DNA of 64,000 nt. Origin: Varroa destructor (lineage: Eukaryota > Arthropoda > Arachnida > Mesostigmata > Varroidae). This document shows, one piece after another, positions 49,738 to 62,944 of this stretch (position 1 is the stretch's first letter; each line of letters begins with the position of its first letter). Below the pieces are notes generated by a model. That model did no database searches. It saw only the letters and a program-made list of their open reading frames with translations, and was not told the origin of the DNA. The position numbers and the translations under genes were made by a program. The DNA is taken from positions 38,801,595 through 38,865,594 of the forward strand of contig NW_019211455.1 in assembly GCF_002443255.2 (NCBI RefSeq), read 5' to 3'.

Positions 49738-52015
49738 CCCTATGTTTTATGCGTGTCAGGGCGCACCGACTATATGAAGTCGTCACTCTTGTGAGGCACA
49801 TGCCCCCAGATTGTGTACAAGAATCTTGTACAGCGCGGTTTCTTCTAATACAACCTTCAAGAGGTCCGGTAAAGAACTGACCGGTACTCTTTTACGACTT
49901 GTCAACACCGTAAAAACCGGGACGAAACTCCATCCAAACAAAACTAGTATTGTAAATCTTGTTCGAACGGAACGCATCAGTTCTTTTTTCTCGATATTTT
50001 TGCAGCCTCAACAGTACGCAAGAAATTACACGCATGACGTATTGCATACGCTCATATAAATGGCGTATATATGGAGTTAAATAGACAAAGTAGAGGATAT
50101 TAAAATTGAGGATCCTAGTTTACATTAACAGATACATTTGCTTATGGCATGTGTCTTTTGTCGCTGTCCTCCTCGTTGCTATCAACGACTTTTCTTAGGT
50201 ATTGCTATACAAGGAGACATCAAGCTTGTATCTGGAGTCTGACAAAAAGGTTTCAAGGAACATGATTCGTGAACCCGTACTTGACTCTTCTCCATCCGGC
50301 CAACGATTTTGTAAATTACAATTTATTAGTTTACGTTTCGCCAGCACCAACCTACTAGACCCACCTACGTATCCCTGAGCGGCTGTCAAGGGCCTAAACA
50401 AACCTATGTGCCGTCCACCATCTATTTAACGAAAAACCATTCACAGACCTTTTTTGTACTATTCTCGCATCAGTCGTCATAGTAGTAGCATTTAACTCTT
50501 TGCCCCATGAGCTCTGCTAGGTAAATCCGTTTGTTTTCAGATTCGACCTTTCTGTTTAGCATTTTTCCAAAGTGGGCTGTTGGCGTACATATCGTGTTGT
50601 TCACGAAGACGCAAACAACTGCCAGCTGACTTGTAGATAGGATCCAATGTTCTGCCCAGAGCCTGTAGAATGTAATGACGTCCGAGTGCTTCGTCGACGC
50701 GAAACAACGGCTTTTCGTAGGATTGCCTATAGTTATGTAATAAAATAGATTCGTGGCATTGATCCTGTAACAGCAGAATGTACTGCACTAAAAGAGTGCA
50801 TGGGAAATGTGACTGACTGATCTACTCTAGCAGAAGGTCTGGCGTTAACGATAAAGTGCTCATACCGGAAGAATAGATTTTGGCATTAATATTCAGTATA
50901 ACCTTTCACTTTGTTGTTGTGTTTTTTAATAAACACTGCACGCTGTATCACTCGCTCGTTTACGATGGCTGTTGTGCCCATTACTTGTTATTTTTTTAAT
51001 ACAAACACAAGGAAAACAGACTATAGCATGAGGAAACACCCGTTTAAAACCCTAAGCCGACCTAAACGCTGTTCTGTTGACATCACAATCCGACACACGT
51101 TTAAGGTCCTGTCAAGTTGGTGCTAGAACTCATACAATAGAGGCGGGCTAGAATGAATTAGACGCGAAGTGAAGCATATCCACGCCTTCATCCAAAATAC
51201 AAATCGTTCCGTAAATGGTGTATAATAAGTGTTATTATTGTCATTTATTTTATGATGAGACTGGTTCCATGCGGCCACGGTAAGTGAAAAGCACGGTTGT
51301 TCCTCTTCACCGTATGATAAGCTCTCTCAGATAGAGAGAAAGGTCGGAATTATATTTTTGGCCAATTTTTTATTTTTTTTTGGACTCCGTTATATCTACG
51401 TATCATTTGACACTCTAACGCTATACGTTATCGAATTTCGTCGAGCTACCGATTCATTATTAGTCTATGTACGTACAAAGAAGCAGACATAGTTTGAACT
51501 AGGCGGTTCGGCCTAGTTAGAACAGTAAAGCAATAGAACGCATACAAAATCAAAAATGTTATACAGATATTTAATATTTCAATGTGATGTCTCCTCATCA
51601 AAACCGATACCGATATAATACCTATTTGCTGATTGAATTTTGTCGGCCAATGTTCTTCCTAAGATATTCAATAGTTGCCGCGGATAAATGTTCTTCTAAT
51701 TTTTATGTGCTAATTTTTGTAAAAATGTCTTTTCATTTTACTTTGCCGTAAACCCTCGTTGATTGAAAATTCTCAGTAAACTGAAATTGATTCGGTACTA
51801 TATTTATATCTCCGGTCATGAACTCGATTTGTTGCTACCCGAAGATGAAGCGTCTCAAGGATTAAGCGAGGAAAAACTAGCTATATGGTGAATCTTAGAC
51901 CATCGAGAATTAGAAAGCGTCTTAATCAGTATTTAGGCATTGACCGAAATCCAATTGAACGGAGGGTTATGCAAAAATCTTTGGATGACAGCTTTGCTGT
52001 TCGCACAACTTCTAG

Positions 52016-52075
52016 TTTTTTTTTTATTTTTTTTTATTTAATAATAATAATAATAATAAATTTCTTATTTTTTTA
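52016..52075. repeat. T-rich tract followed by (AAT)n
   Basis: Long T runs broken by single A residues, then about seven AAT units (about 52039-52060) and another T run. Confidence 0.93.
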
Positions 52076-52669
52076 AAAAGTGTATTCTGTTATATTTGCA
52101 TCATAGTTCTGCTACGTGTGTTTGATATCATTTAATAGCTAATGTGCACCGAATCCACTCTAGAGAACTACATTATCTATGAATGTACAGCTAGGTCAAT
52201 GTAGTACTTGAAACACCTTTTTTATGTTGTAGGGAAGGTTTTCTTAAAGAAATCTCTTTATAGTCCGAACTCTTCCATGTCCTTAAAATAGTGCCGTTTA
52301 CCAACAGATCCGCCTTAGTATTTTCCAGTTAAGCCACTATCAGTAGCCTCTAAAAGTCGACACTAGCTAGGTTTTTCTTTTTTTTTTTTTAACTATTTCT
52401 CAACGAATCCCTGTTTCCGCATGAGAAAGCAGTTAAATCATTTAGAAAGCATCTTGAGCACCCGAACCCAGTAATGCTAGCCGACGATTAACGTAGCAGA
52501 TTGCTTCTATTCAAATACAAAAAACAAATTGCACACCAACTTGTTTTGACATGTACACCTCAAACAAGGGACAACTGGCTTTAGTAGCATTTGTTGTTTT
52601 TCGAAGATAAAAATGGTATATTAGAGAGCGTGCGTTGTGTGCAAGAACTAGAAAAAAATTAGGTGTCCT

Positions 52670-53460
52670 CATTAGTGCCTTAAAAGGCTTTCATGAGATT
52701 AGGCTCTCAATTATTATTGAGTGCACAAATGGAGAGCGTTTTAGAGGCCACTGTGATTCTCGGCGATCCGTCACAGACAGTATGGACGAACCATTTCGGA
52801 TTGTCGAATGATTCTCAGGGAGATCGTAGAGGCATTCGACGTCTCACACAAATCATGTCCGATCATTTTTAAAGACTATATGGAGGTAAGGGGGCACACA
52901 TTAAGGATTGTCAAATAAAAAAAAGGACAGCCTTTTCAGCAACTGCGTCAGGATAACAATTACAGGGAAACTGAGTTTGCAGTTGAGCCAACACGTCATC
53001 GCAAATGGCAAGGCGTTGGCATAGGTGCGATGTGTGAGATAAAAGCACAGTGGGCTAAGTACAAATCAAACGCTTTCTTGCCGTTGTCTTCGACGAACAG
53101 AGAACTGTGTTTTATGAATTGGTGTTTGGTAGCTCTACAGCTCTTAAAAATAATGTCAAGGAATTGTTATTAGAAGAGTATTGCATAACGAGGTCATCCA
53201 AAACAGGTCTAGGCTCTAGGAAAAAAGGCGCGGGTCCTCGATCACCATAGCGGCCCAGTCTGAACGTTTCTACCTAAGCCTAGCTTTTTTTGTAATGAAA
53301 CACGATGCCAATATAACCTCAACCCCTGTATTTACCAGGGAAAAAAAGACTTACGAACAGCAAAGGCTTCGATACAATCGAGAAAGTTAGATATAACTTT
53401 CTCTGTTGAAGCCCATTACTATGACATAGTTGTTCACACAACTACAAAAAATGTTGTCAT
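52670..53460 (+). pseudogene. Mariner-family transposase relic (copy 4)
   Basis: Pieces in three frames follow mariner order. RMILREIVEAFDVSHKSCPI, then IFKDYMEVRGHT (about 52810-52900), is the second helix-turn-helix (xxxLVExxGISxGSCxxILxxxLxMRxVxA). IKRFLAVVFDEQRTVFYELV (about 53065-53125) is the VKxMLxVFFDxxGxVxxEFV block with its Asp. LDHHSGPV*TFLP (about 53235-53275) sits at LHHDNAPAHTAL, with the catalytic Asp gone. FFVMKHDANITSTPVFT (about 53288-53340) is FLAKxNxxxxxHPPYS. KGFDTIEKVRYN (about 53363-53398) is GxRFDTIEEI. Many stops and frameshifts. The style (RFDTIEE, AKH) differs from copies 2 and 3, suggesting another mariner subfamily. No terminal repeats were identified. Confidence 0.82.
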
Positions 53461-53469
53461 ATGTTCCTT

Positions 53470-56400
53470 AAATCCAACGAAGATTATGTAGCGGACAACT
53501 TAGATTTGAACGAGTATCAGATTTCTGTGTGATTTAGACAATTTCTCTATACGTTTTAACCCAGCAATGTTATTGGTCACTATAGAGATTCCTGTCCAAT
53601 TGCGAACTGGGAAAGTAAACTTCTATAGTAGAACATAGCAAGTTGGCTTGGCCATAACTTACTATATATATATATATACACTTAATAACGAAAGTTATTT
53701 GCCCATCAGTTTAGTCATCGGGAACTATAACGGTAGGTATACTACCATTAGATTACGGTAGATATACTACCATTTAAATTTTAACGGTTACATATGTAAC
53801 CCTGATGATTGCATGTTAAAATAGAGTTGCTATTTTAGGTAGAATATTTTATAACGAGTTGTGCGTGACCTCGTGATATGCGATCACGAGTAATCCTTCT
53901 AGCTGCACCATCTCCATGCGTTGAAGAGCGAAGATTTTTAGCGACGCGATTCCAGTGTTTTAGCCAATGTTCCGTGGGCGACCAGGGGGAGTTCAAATGC
54001 CGGACGACAATGCTAGTTCTTTCGTAAGTTAAAGGTTGCGAATCTACGAATTGAATTTAAGTAGAACGGAACTTACTTGCTTTAATCCGAGACAAAAATT
54101 TACCTTGAATGAATCGTACTTTAGAATCTCTTAGTAGTAGAAGAACTTATATGAAATCCGAAAAGTGGCACGAATAAATACAAACAAACGCTGTTGAGCA
54201 CACCGCTGTTTTCGTTCAGCTCTGTTTAGCTATCTTTCTAATGGATATTACGATCCCTAGTTAGACACATACATTTCGTCCATAGTTTCAACATATCGAT
54301 TAAACACTTTGCCTAATTAAATGATCACTATCAGAAATTCAAATAATAAAAAATCGTCTTCCTTAGCGTCAGAGCAAATCCGGCGAGACTCATCGGTTAG
54401 TTATCAAGACGGCAATCCTAAACATCTATTAAGCTTTAGAATAATTATCACGAGCGAAACTGTACCCTGTATGAGAGCGCGACACGTTCTAATGAAGGCT
54501 GGAATTGGAGTACTTCATTTCATAGTTAATATGGAGAACATATATGACGCGGATTCTCTGATTAAAATGACCGCGTTGAGCGTTCTCGCGTCTTCAACAT
54601 TCGAATAGTTCTCTTGCGTATCAAGCACGCTGTAGCAAATAAAAGATGCTATAGCTTCCGACAGTTCCGGATCGTTGCGTATAGGGCTCGAGATCAGTCT
54701 GTTTCGAGGCTTCAATCGACGGTGTCTGCTATTACGATCATTTTTATAAGTTTTAACATAGTAGAAACTTTGCTGAACACAGTTCTAACTCGAATCGAAA
54801 TCAGTCAGCTGTTATTCAATTGTAAAGTAAGGGACAACTTGATAATACACTATACCTAGTAGTCTTAATAAACCGGAGTTCACTAGTTGCAAAAATTATT
54901 GCACGAGAAACTGCGAAATTAAGAATAGCTCTCAAACAGACGTTCGCTATGCAAAGTTTATGACTGAACTAGTATTGACTGTGTTCTGCTTCAGACGTAA
55001 TAGAGTGGCCATGCTTGCATAGTAATAAGTTTGAAACGAAGTGTCGATAACGTCAACATAAAGTGAGAATGTATACCAGAGGTGATTCCACCACAAGGTA
55101 TTTTCGACATCTGGCGTCGGTGGCTTTTTTTGTGAGATTAAGAAAGCTACCGAAACAATAGGAGTTATTCCTGCCGCGTTCAGCGGCCACTCTTCGGCTG
55201 AGAAAATTGAAGCAAGTCTAGGAATCCTGAACCTAGAGGACGCATTCTAGTCTACTTGATAATCCCATAAGAATGTAAGATGGCGCGCTGACTGACTGAG
55301 GGCCCTTGGTGTAAACGCTTGACTTTGGTCATAAGTCTTGAATTTATGGAGTTCTATCAAATATCAGAAGCACTGCTATTTCATGAAAGGATGAACTATT
55401 CAACTACTCATTATTACTCACAAGATTGCCCGGCAATGGCAAAACAATTCGCTGCCACGATGACAGGCGTTATACGCGACGAGAGGTCGATAACAGGATC
55501 AACAAGCAGCACTTCACAGACGACGCGTCAGATTCTACAGAGCTTGTATTGGATCTCGTAGTTTAACTTATGTTAGAAGTACGCTAAGCGATTAATTTTC
55601 AATAAACAACTTACAATTCGAGGCAGCGTTGCTAAGGCACCAAGACGGTCTTTTGGAAGCAGATATAGCTACGACATACTAGCAGTTCATTTGGTTTGTT
55701 GATTTCACTTGGAGGGTACGTATATTAGACATACATTGTCAACTTTTTAACAAGCTTACCCCACCTTGATACCTCCCCAGATTATAACATCATCTAGCAA
55801 ATAATGGATGGGCTCATTCTGCAGCGATTGATTTATACGCAAGTAATTACGGGCGTGTATGTGTGTGCACCTGTTGATTTTTGTACAGCATCGATCTTTT
55901 TTTTTTACAACAGTTGCGGATCTTGAATAAAGCGATTGTCTTGAGGAGGAAAGCGGAGTTCGAGTTGAATTGATAATAACGGCCTGTCGTTGTTTAATCT
56001 ACACAGTCTTCTTATAATGTTTTTGCGATTATCCCAGCCGAGGAAATTAGGTAGCGACAGTTACATGCGAAATAGACCGTATAAGACGAGCTCTGACTGG
56101 AATCCTATACTATCTGTAGCTTGGCTTACCGAAATAATCCCGCCAATGCCAATATTCGAATCGCATTAGTTTCTCATAGATAAAATAGTACGTGGTAGGA
56201 CACTGTAGAAATAAATTATGTGAGCGGATTCAGACGATCCTGATGAGAAACAGGTTTGATGTTCGACTTCAACGCTAGCTTCGATCCCTGTGTTACCTAG
56301 TTTTTCTTCTACAACCGAACTGAATTTTTCGTTTTAGCGCAGACCTTCTAATAAAAGCTTTCGTCTATCAAGCTTCCCTTGACAAACGGCGGTGGGTGAT

Positions 56401-57570
56401 GGCTGCTGTTGATTTTTTCTCGATTCGACCGGTTCCAACGTATGACATAGACGCTGCGCGCATTGCTACACACAATCGTATTGCCCCTATACAAGGCTAG
56501 CACACTGACACTATGGGAAAATATGTATGCCTCTATACCTCTGAAAAGACATGTATATATATTTTTTTCTTTTTTCTCGGCATATTGAGATTATATGACA
56601 ATCCGGTATCACTAAAGGAAATGACCTCCGATTTTTTGCAATAGCTCACCCGCGCCCCCATCTGCGCTTCCTTTCTCAGACTCCCTTTTTAGAAGAAAAT
56701 ACTATAGCACTGTATTCTTCCGTTCATTTCAGCCTTTACCTATCGTACAGATCCGCATAAATCTGTGCGTACATCTATATGTACATATGTATTCCTATTG
56801 TCATCGGTCGCTGTCGTAACCGCCAACGGCATGTCGTAGTAATGATACATTGGCACGATACGTATTTTTTCGTTTTATTAGTGCCGTTACCCAGAACGCG
56901 GATCACAGCTAAGAGAGAAATCTTTTTACACACTTTATCCTTTTACGGTTTGTGGCTACGAGCGCACTTTACTGACGATGTAGTCGTGCTTTATGTTCGT
57001 TATTGTACAGCTTTGTGCGACGACTGCATAGAAAGCCTAGGGCCGCTGTACCCGATTCAGCATTATTTTAAGCCGAGGAAAACAACGGACGAATACGAAT
57101 TTGAATGATTTAGTTAAACTAATGGTGTTGCAACGAGTAAAATAAACGTGTCGACACATCATCAAAGCAGATCGGATCGGATTGACTTTTTTAGGCGCTC
57201 TCTCGTCTTTGAAAGAACGCCCAAGGGAGCTCTAAGTTGTTTCAACTTTTATTGTCGCACACGTGCTCTAGCCGTAGTTAAATAGTATGCGTCAAGTGGG
57301 TATTAGCAAAAAAATCAAGCGCTCAAACCGTCTCCGTAATATTTCCGTAATCTTCTAGCTTCAAAATGTAAGAACGTTCGTTTTCTCCATAGCTACGATC
57401 GTCTCTATCTGTAGCGCAGTTCTGTTGTTGTCGAAGATCCTTGTAACATTCATTAGGTAGCGTAGCGTGGCGTGGCGTAGCTATAACGCAAGTATAAGCT
57501 GCGGTTAGAATTAGAGATTAGTTACTATCTGCAGTTTTTTTCCTCCTGCTCGGGCCGTTTGAAAGGTCGT
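53470..57570. other. Non-coding stretch
   Basis: A (TA)n run at 53664-53680, the near-palindromic tandem repeat listed at 53731-53774, a perfect 8-bp-arm hairpin near 53869-53890 (CTCGTGAT-ATGCG-ATCACGAG) and a T-rich tract near 56555-56577. ORFs of 80-109 codons (54321-54608, 55319-55561 and 56779-57108, all +) have no recognisable family. Confidence 0.45.
53731..53774. repeat. Tandem pair of near-palindromic 19-mers
   Basis: CGGTAGGTATACTACCATT and, after AGATTA, CGGTAGATATACTACCATT. Each unit contains a near-palindrome (GGTAG..TATACTACC), so the pair can also pair with itself. Confidence 0.85.
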
Positions 57571-57575
57571 TACTA

Positions 57576-57690
57576 GGCGCTACGAGTATCTAAACGATTA
57601 AAGAACGCGTTAGACTGTAATCTGCGCGCATCGCGAAAGCTTCACTTTCGGACTATTTGGCTTTACTAAAACCGACCGGAGCCCAGAAAG
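57576..57690 (+). repeat. Dispersed repeat of unknown type (copy A)
   Basis: It shares with copy B (62809-62940), in the same order and orientation, GCGCTRCGASTATYTAAACGA, then ACRCGTTA, TTAGACTGTAATCT (57610-57623, exact), TTTGGC and AACCGACCGGA (57670-57680, exact). No polymerase III boxes or protein were seen. The middle of this copy contains a small CGAAAG-CTTCA-CTTTCG hairpin. It could be a non-autonomous transposon or a SINE body. Confidence 0.6.
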
Positions 57691-60365
57691 ATCACTTTAT
57701 CTTATCAAATTTATCATAAATATCTCTATTTTAAAGCACTTGTAAAGTAAAGAATTACTTCAAATGAGTAAAATATGCATTGCGAACATTTCTGTGTTAT
57801 CATCGTTTCACTTGTATCTGATATTTAGAAGGTGACTGATCTGCAGTTATGTGCCAAAACAAACTGATCAAATAGCATAAGTTTAAGGCATTACTGACAG
57901 TGTACATAAAGAAACTTAGGTCGTTCGGTGCATGAATAGTAATGTCGCTTGTTAATCAAGGAATCAATTAGAACAACACGCAGTAACTTTGATAATATGC
58001 TGTTTCTGCTACTTACATAATTCGAATTGACCTAACAAGAGTGTAGCAGATGGTGGCAACTTCTACAACCGGCCGCCAGCATCCTGGCTAACATCTGAGC
58101 TGGCTCGAGGTGTTATTTCCTTGTCTTCTTGGATATTCTATCAAAGGATAGTACATGAAACAATATTTTTGTCCACGTTCGTATTAACTGATATTGCTTA
58201 TACATCGAATTTATGTTTGATTAATGCAGAGTTTTTGAAACGAACGAAAAACAGATCTAAAATTTCATAAAATGGCCAAAAAACCCGTAAGACCCTGACA
58301 TTCTGGAGTGGCTCAAAATGCCTGCAGTGGCCTCGTGTTAACCGGAGGCCTTTCCGAGGGTAAATACTGTTACTTGAAATATTTTCAACACAAATAAAGT
58401 ATTGATTGCTAAAATTTCCGGCATTCGGGATGATTATTGCTATTTTTGTCGCCGGGAATCTTCTCCGTTGCTGGCAGAGTTTTCATATAGCAATAAACAA
58501 ACAAAAGATTAGCTACTCAACTTGTGTTAATTTGATCTGGGTCTAGGGGGTGACTGCCGATAGAGGCCTTTGCTTAACCATCACGTTGGTGTCAGTAAAA
58601 ATATTCGAGAAGTTCCGAAACGAGGGTGGGTTGGTACCCAATGTTTTACGTTGGGTTTTTTCTCAACGCTTACCATTTGCTCGTAAAAACTACCCATTCA
58701 AGGAAGCTTTCACTAATAAAATCCAGCCGATTTTTCCACTGGCACGTGATTTCTGTGCTCGTTTTTTTACTACGGTGTATTTTAGATGCTGAGGAAAATC
58801 TTCTAAGGAGCCTTCTTGTTCCGAGCATCTATTGAGTTTCATGAAAGCACAGATACATAAGAGAACGTAACTTTTGCATCCAATATCATTATGATTTCTT
58901 TATGTAAACCAGTTCAGCAAAGTTTAGGCCGGCGCGAGTAAACAAAAAGCATCGCTCGATTCTGATGTTTGGTAGTGTAGAAATCTATTTTGAACCTAGA
59001 AGCGCCTTAGAATTCTTTTCGGTAGAACACGTCCATCTTTTTTTCTTTTTTCACAGCTCTTGGGCGCTTAAGATGCCAAACTTTTATCAGACTTCATCAC
59101 TAGGAGTACTGCCAGCATGAATCCAACTCATAATAATCTAACAAAACCGTCTTTGCCTGGAAAAATGAAAATTCGATTTTTATCGTTGCACAAAATCTTG
59201 ATCGTTGATGATATATTAAACCTTCTTGTCTACAAATAATGTCTATATGAGCACTGCGCTTGGGCATATATTTATATCCTGAACCGAGCTCGTAGTTAAA
59301 TTGCCCCTGTTAGATGTATTAGCCCTACGTAAACCTCGAAAAACTCACTTGATCGAATATGGTTAGTTGCTTTAGTGTTTGTTTCACGATCTTTAGGTTC
59401 GATTCTTACGCATAAATGCTAGTGTATGAATGACTTCAGAATAGGCAGAGAGCTTCGAAGGATTCAACGTGGAAGATAGATTCGTGGCGGTCCTTAAAAG
59501 CAGCGCGAAGCCGCAAGCACATGTTTTAGTTTTCCTTCGATTTCTAGATTGTGCTTTTTCGTGGTCAATCGATTCCGGCCTTTGAGGATGATTTTCCGTC
59601 ATGTCTCAACCGATGCGATCGGTTTTCTCACAGGCTGACTGCCTCTTAGCTGAGACAGCATCTGCTGACATGTTCATTCAGTTTTGTTCGTTAGATTCTG
59701 AGTTTCGTTAATTCTGTTTACAACGAGTAACTTCTATCGTTTTTAAAACTCTCTCAATGCTGCAACGCTATCATACCGGACAGAGGTCGCGTCGATTATT
59801 TAAGCAAAGTACTTTGATTAGCGTTGCGGATAATGGAAATCTGTAAATTGAGAAATCCCCTCTAAGTGGAATTAGATGGTGATTTAAGCGCTGTCATAGG
59901 TACAACGGAAACGTGCAATACAACCATGCGCCATCAAGCTAGCATTGCAAAATATCTACAATGCTTACTACATACAGTTCGGAAGGAGTTCGATTGCTCT
60001 CTAAGAATTCGTGTCTTAGAAAATTAATTGTAAGTTCCCTAAGATCCCCAAGTCTCCCAAGTTGTGGGATTCTTCGTCGTCACATGTTCAGCTGTATTGT
60101 TGTAGGCGCCAGTACACCGATAAGGCCTTCCGCAAGTTTCTTTTCGGTCGCTTTTTCCGAAGACGCCTAACGTGTTTTCACGTTAATTCGTATGATACTT
60201 ACCACTGCCATACCTAACCTTGTATCAACAAATTTTTTACATATTTTTCTAATTTCGAGTTCTTTACCGTTCTTAGAGGGAATTTCAAAAAATTGAAAAT
60301 TTGATTAAGAAATTAAATGTTATTTTGCCCTAGACTATTGACGTAATGCCCAATGTTATGCCTCT

Positions 60366-60432
60366 ATTATATTAGTATATATAATAGATATATAAAACGA
60401 AATTATCTATATTATATATAATATAGTATAAT
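60366..60432. repeat. AT-only palindromic block
   Basis: Almost pure A/T with internal inverted repeats such as CTATATTATATATAATATAG (about 60408-60427). It would form a cruciform easily, but it is also expected in AT microsatellite DNA. Confidence 0.8.
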
Positions 60433-61780
60433 TTTGAATGAAATCTGCATGCTCTATGTATGGCTTACTTTCATTCTCGAGAAGATACTTCAGTTCGGTG
60501 CAACCAACCAATGGACTACAAAGAAGACCTATAGACGAAGATTCTTGTAAGGATTTTCAGAGATATTTAGAAGTCATTTTGAACATTACAAACCTTCTCC
60601 TACTCAAAAGATTTAAGTTAAGGGAACACGTTTTCACGTGTCAATACGCTCTTTTATAAAACACAAGATTACCTTTAGAATATTTGACAACAGATTTGGA
60701 CCCTGATGAACGCAACTATTTAGCGATGCTTCATCGTTTCGGCGTGCTCGTGCATCTTTTACCACTTTTGGTGTGGGGAAAAAGGGGGCGAAAATCATTC
60801 TACCCAGTAGGTTGCCTTTTTCAATCTTAACAAAAAATTTGTTTGTCAATGCTAAACCGGCAAATAGTAGACGAGCCCGTTTCTTTCCTAAGGGATGCAG
60901 GTTCCGCAAAACCATTTGTCAAATATCTTCGAATTTTTCCACCTACAACTAATTAATCCCTCTTTTTTCAACCTTTCTTGGCTTTTAGAGGGAATAAGTA
61001 CTAAGTGTTTGTTACCTCTTGCAACTCTGATGTTGTCTTTAAATGCAAAACTAACTTCATATCCCCCACGGTCTTCGCACTTCATTGAATCTATGAACAG
61101 CTGCATGAGATTGTCACCTAATTCCCAACAACTCATTCTTGGGTGATGCTTATATTCCTATTTTTTTTAGATTCAATGAAAGAAAAATTGTGTCCGATAC
61201 GTTTGTTTAGCAATTTGAAACGGCTCATATAACGGATGACTCATTGTCCAATGCAGTACGTAATCAAATTAAGTGGGAAACGCATAGGACCTCGTTTCCT
61301 CCATCGCCGTCATTTATTGAATGTTGCTTTTCGAAGAAGAACAAAAGAGCGAATAAGTATTTAGTTCGAGGTATACAGAACAGCCGTTTTTCATCGGTAT
61401 CTATACAAGTTAAATAACCCGATCCGGTCGGTATTTCGACTAATCTTGAGCAAGGATTCCGAAGCGCACGCCTTTTTCGCTGATAAAAGTACGTATTTTA
61501 CGATTTGAAAAAGCTTTATATAGTGGATGCTGATAGGACTCATGTGAGCGAACCGACTCTGCAGGCTAGCTTCGCAGATTTTCTAACTTTAAGTTCTGGC
61601 CAAAGGTTCACCTATCGAAAAAATAACCATGGTTTCTTCTCCAATGCAGTTTAATCTAAAAAAAAAGAAAAAGCTGATACAAAACTTCTTGTTATATCAG
61701 AATTTAAAATAATCTTACATATTTTTTTGCGCCGTTGCGTGTCGCCAATACGTAGCCCGTACGTAAGATTGCCGACCTAT

Positions 61781-61805
61781 TAGCTATAGGCTATAGGCTA
61801 TAGGC
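61781..61805. repeat. Tandem repeat of a 7-mer (TATAGGC)
   Basis: About three and a half units of CTATAGG. Confidence 0.9.
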
Positions 61806-61901
61806 TTTACAACCTTGAAGTTTTCTTGCTGATTTGGTGCGTATTATTGAGTAATGCCTACCGTTGCATCCAGGACAGTTAGTTCGCTTATTGGCTAGGA
61901 C

Positions 61902-61946
61902 ATTAAGATAGTAGATAAACATTAAGATAGTAGATAAATATTAAGA
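61902..61946. repeat. Tandem repeat of a 19-mer
   Basis: ATTAAGATAGTAGATAAAC occurs twice, with one change, followed by a partial third unit (ATTAAGAT). Confidence 0.92.
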
Positions 61947-62808
61947 TCACAAGACAAATGCGCTACTAGCGCTAACTTGGAACACATATACCTTATTCGA
62001 CTTCTCCATACCATTTTTTTAGGGTTTTTGAAGTGTTGCCGAAAGCTCTGACGATGGAAATTTGTGCGTTATGCGCGTTTCATGTAAGCCTGTCGATTAG
62101 ACTGGGCAACATGTTTCTTAATTTCAAGTTTATTATCCGAAGAAGTTCCCTAGAGCCTCTAGTTTCGATGCGTTATACGACTCTGATCCTCTTTTAAAAA
62201 ACTGCGAGTAAACTGCGCCTTGATGTCGAACGGGCGACATTCAAGTGTTATGAGAGGTAGAAAGACAGATAATGCCTCTGATGTTTTAAAGTCATGTTGA
62301 CACAAAATGATTAAGTTTGTCCAGTTGATAAAGGTATCTCGTATCGCATAACCTTCGGGTTTCAGCGTGTTCCAGCTTCGCATCTTCTGATTTCCCGTAA
62401 CGTAACGAATTGATATTGCTCGTCGTCAGAGAAATCTAAGCGATGGATATCATTGCTAGCAAAGCAAAAGAGAGCTTCAAAAGCCTCGTGTAATTACCTA
62501 GGGGCTTCAAAAAAAAACGTCTCGCAAAATATGATTTTGATGAGTTTTCTTAAAGATCTCTGCCGCGCTAATTCCATTGATGAACAACATATAAGGGCAT
62601 CTTAAATAGCAGCGACGGCTTTGCTGCACGGATGGTATACGATCGGAGTTTTATGGAACACTGGCCAATAGCTTACCATTCCATTGCACACAAGCCTCGA
62701 ATGCTGTAGGCTTAAAACTTTGTTTTGCTAGACTGTTGGTAAGGTGTGTAGTAATTACCAGACTTGCTAGATTCAAACTGTTTCCACATTTATGACGCCA
62801 AACGTTGC

Positions 62809-62940
62809 GCGCTGCGACTATTTAAACGAATAGAAACACGTTACGTTTGATTAGACTGTAATCTCAGGCGGATCTATGAGTCTCGCGCTGTTTGGCCCTG
62901 ATGTGCTGGAACTTAAAATCAACCGACCGGAAGGGAACTA
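62809..62940 (+). repeat. Dispersed repeat of unknown type (copy B)
   Basis: Same-order match to the copy at 57576-57690, including the exact blocks TTAGACTGTAATCT (62851-62864) and AACCGACCGGA (62921-62931). This copy has an extra ten or so bases between TTTGGC and the last block. A third, weaker copy may begin at 63299 (TATTTAAGAAACGTGTTACATT then GTAAGCT). Confidence 0.6.
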
Positions 62941-62944
62941 CATG

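Larger units (their letters stand above)
47340..52600. other. Non-coding stretch with simple repeats
   Basis: No gene was recognised. It contains poly-T near 47438-47449, the (TG)n run at 49709-49737, the T-rich/(AAT)n block at 52016-52075 and poly-T near 52376-52391. A minus ORF at 50537-50788 is discussed among the findings as a doubtful receptor fragment. Confidence 0.45.
57700..62800. other. Non-coding stretch
   Basis: No gene was recognised. The AT-rich palindromic block at about 60366-60432 and the short tandem repeats at 61781-61805 and 61902-61946 are listed. Two minus ORFs, 60888-61136 (82 codons) and 60634-60915 (93 codons), follow each other with a frame change and a 28-base overlap, but I cannot assign a family. 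The segment at 59785-59840 faintly resembles the start of the dispersed repeat at 57.6 kb. Confidence 0.45.

Noticed and set aside
56270..56300. GCTTCGATCCC, resembling a polymerase III B box
   Set aside because: No A box upstream and no match to the SINE body.
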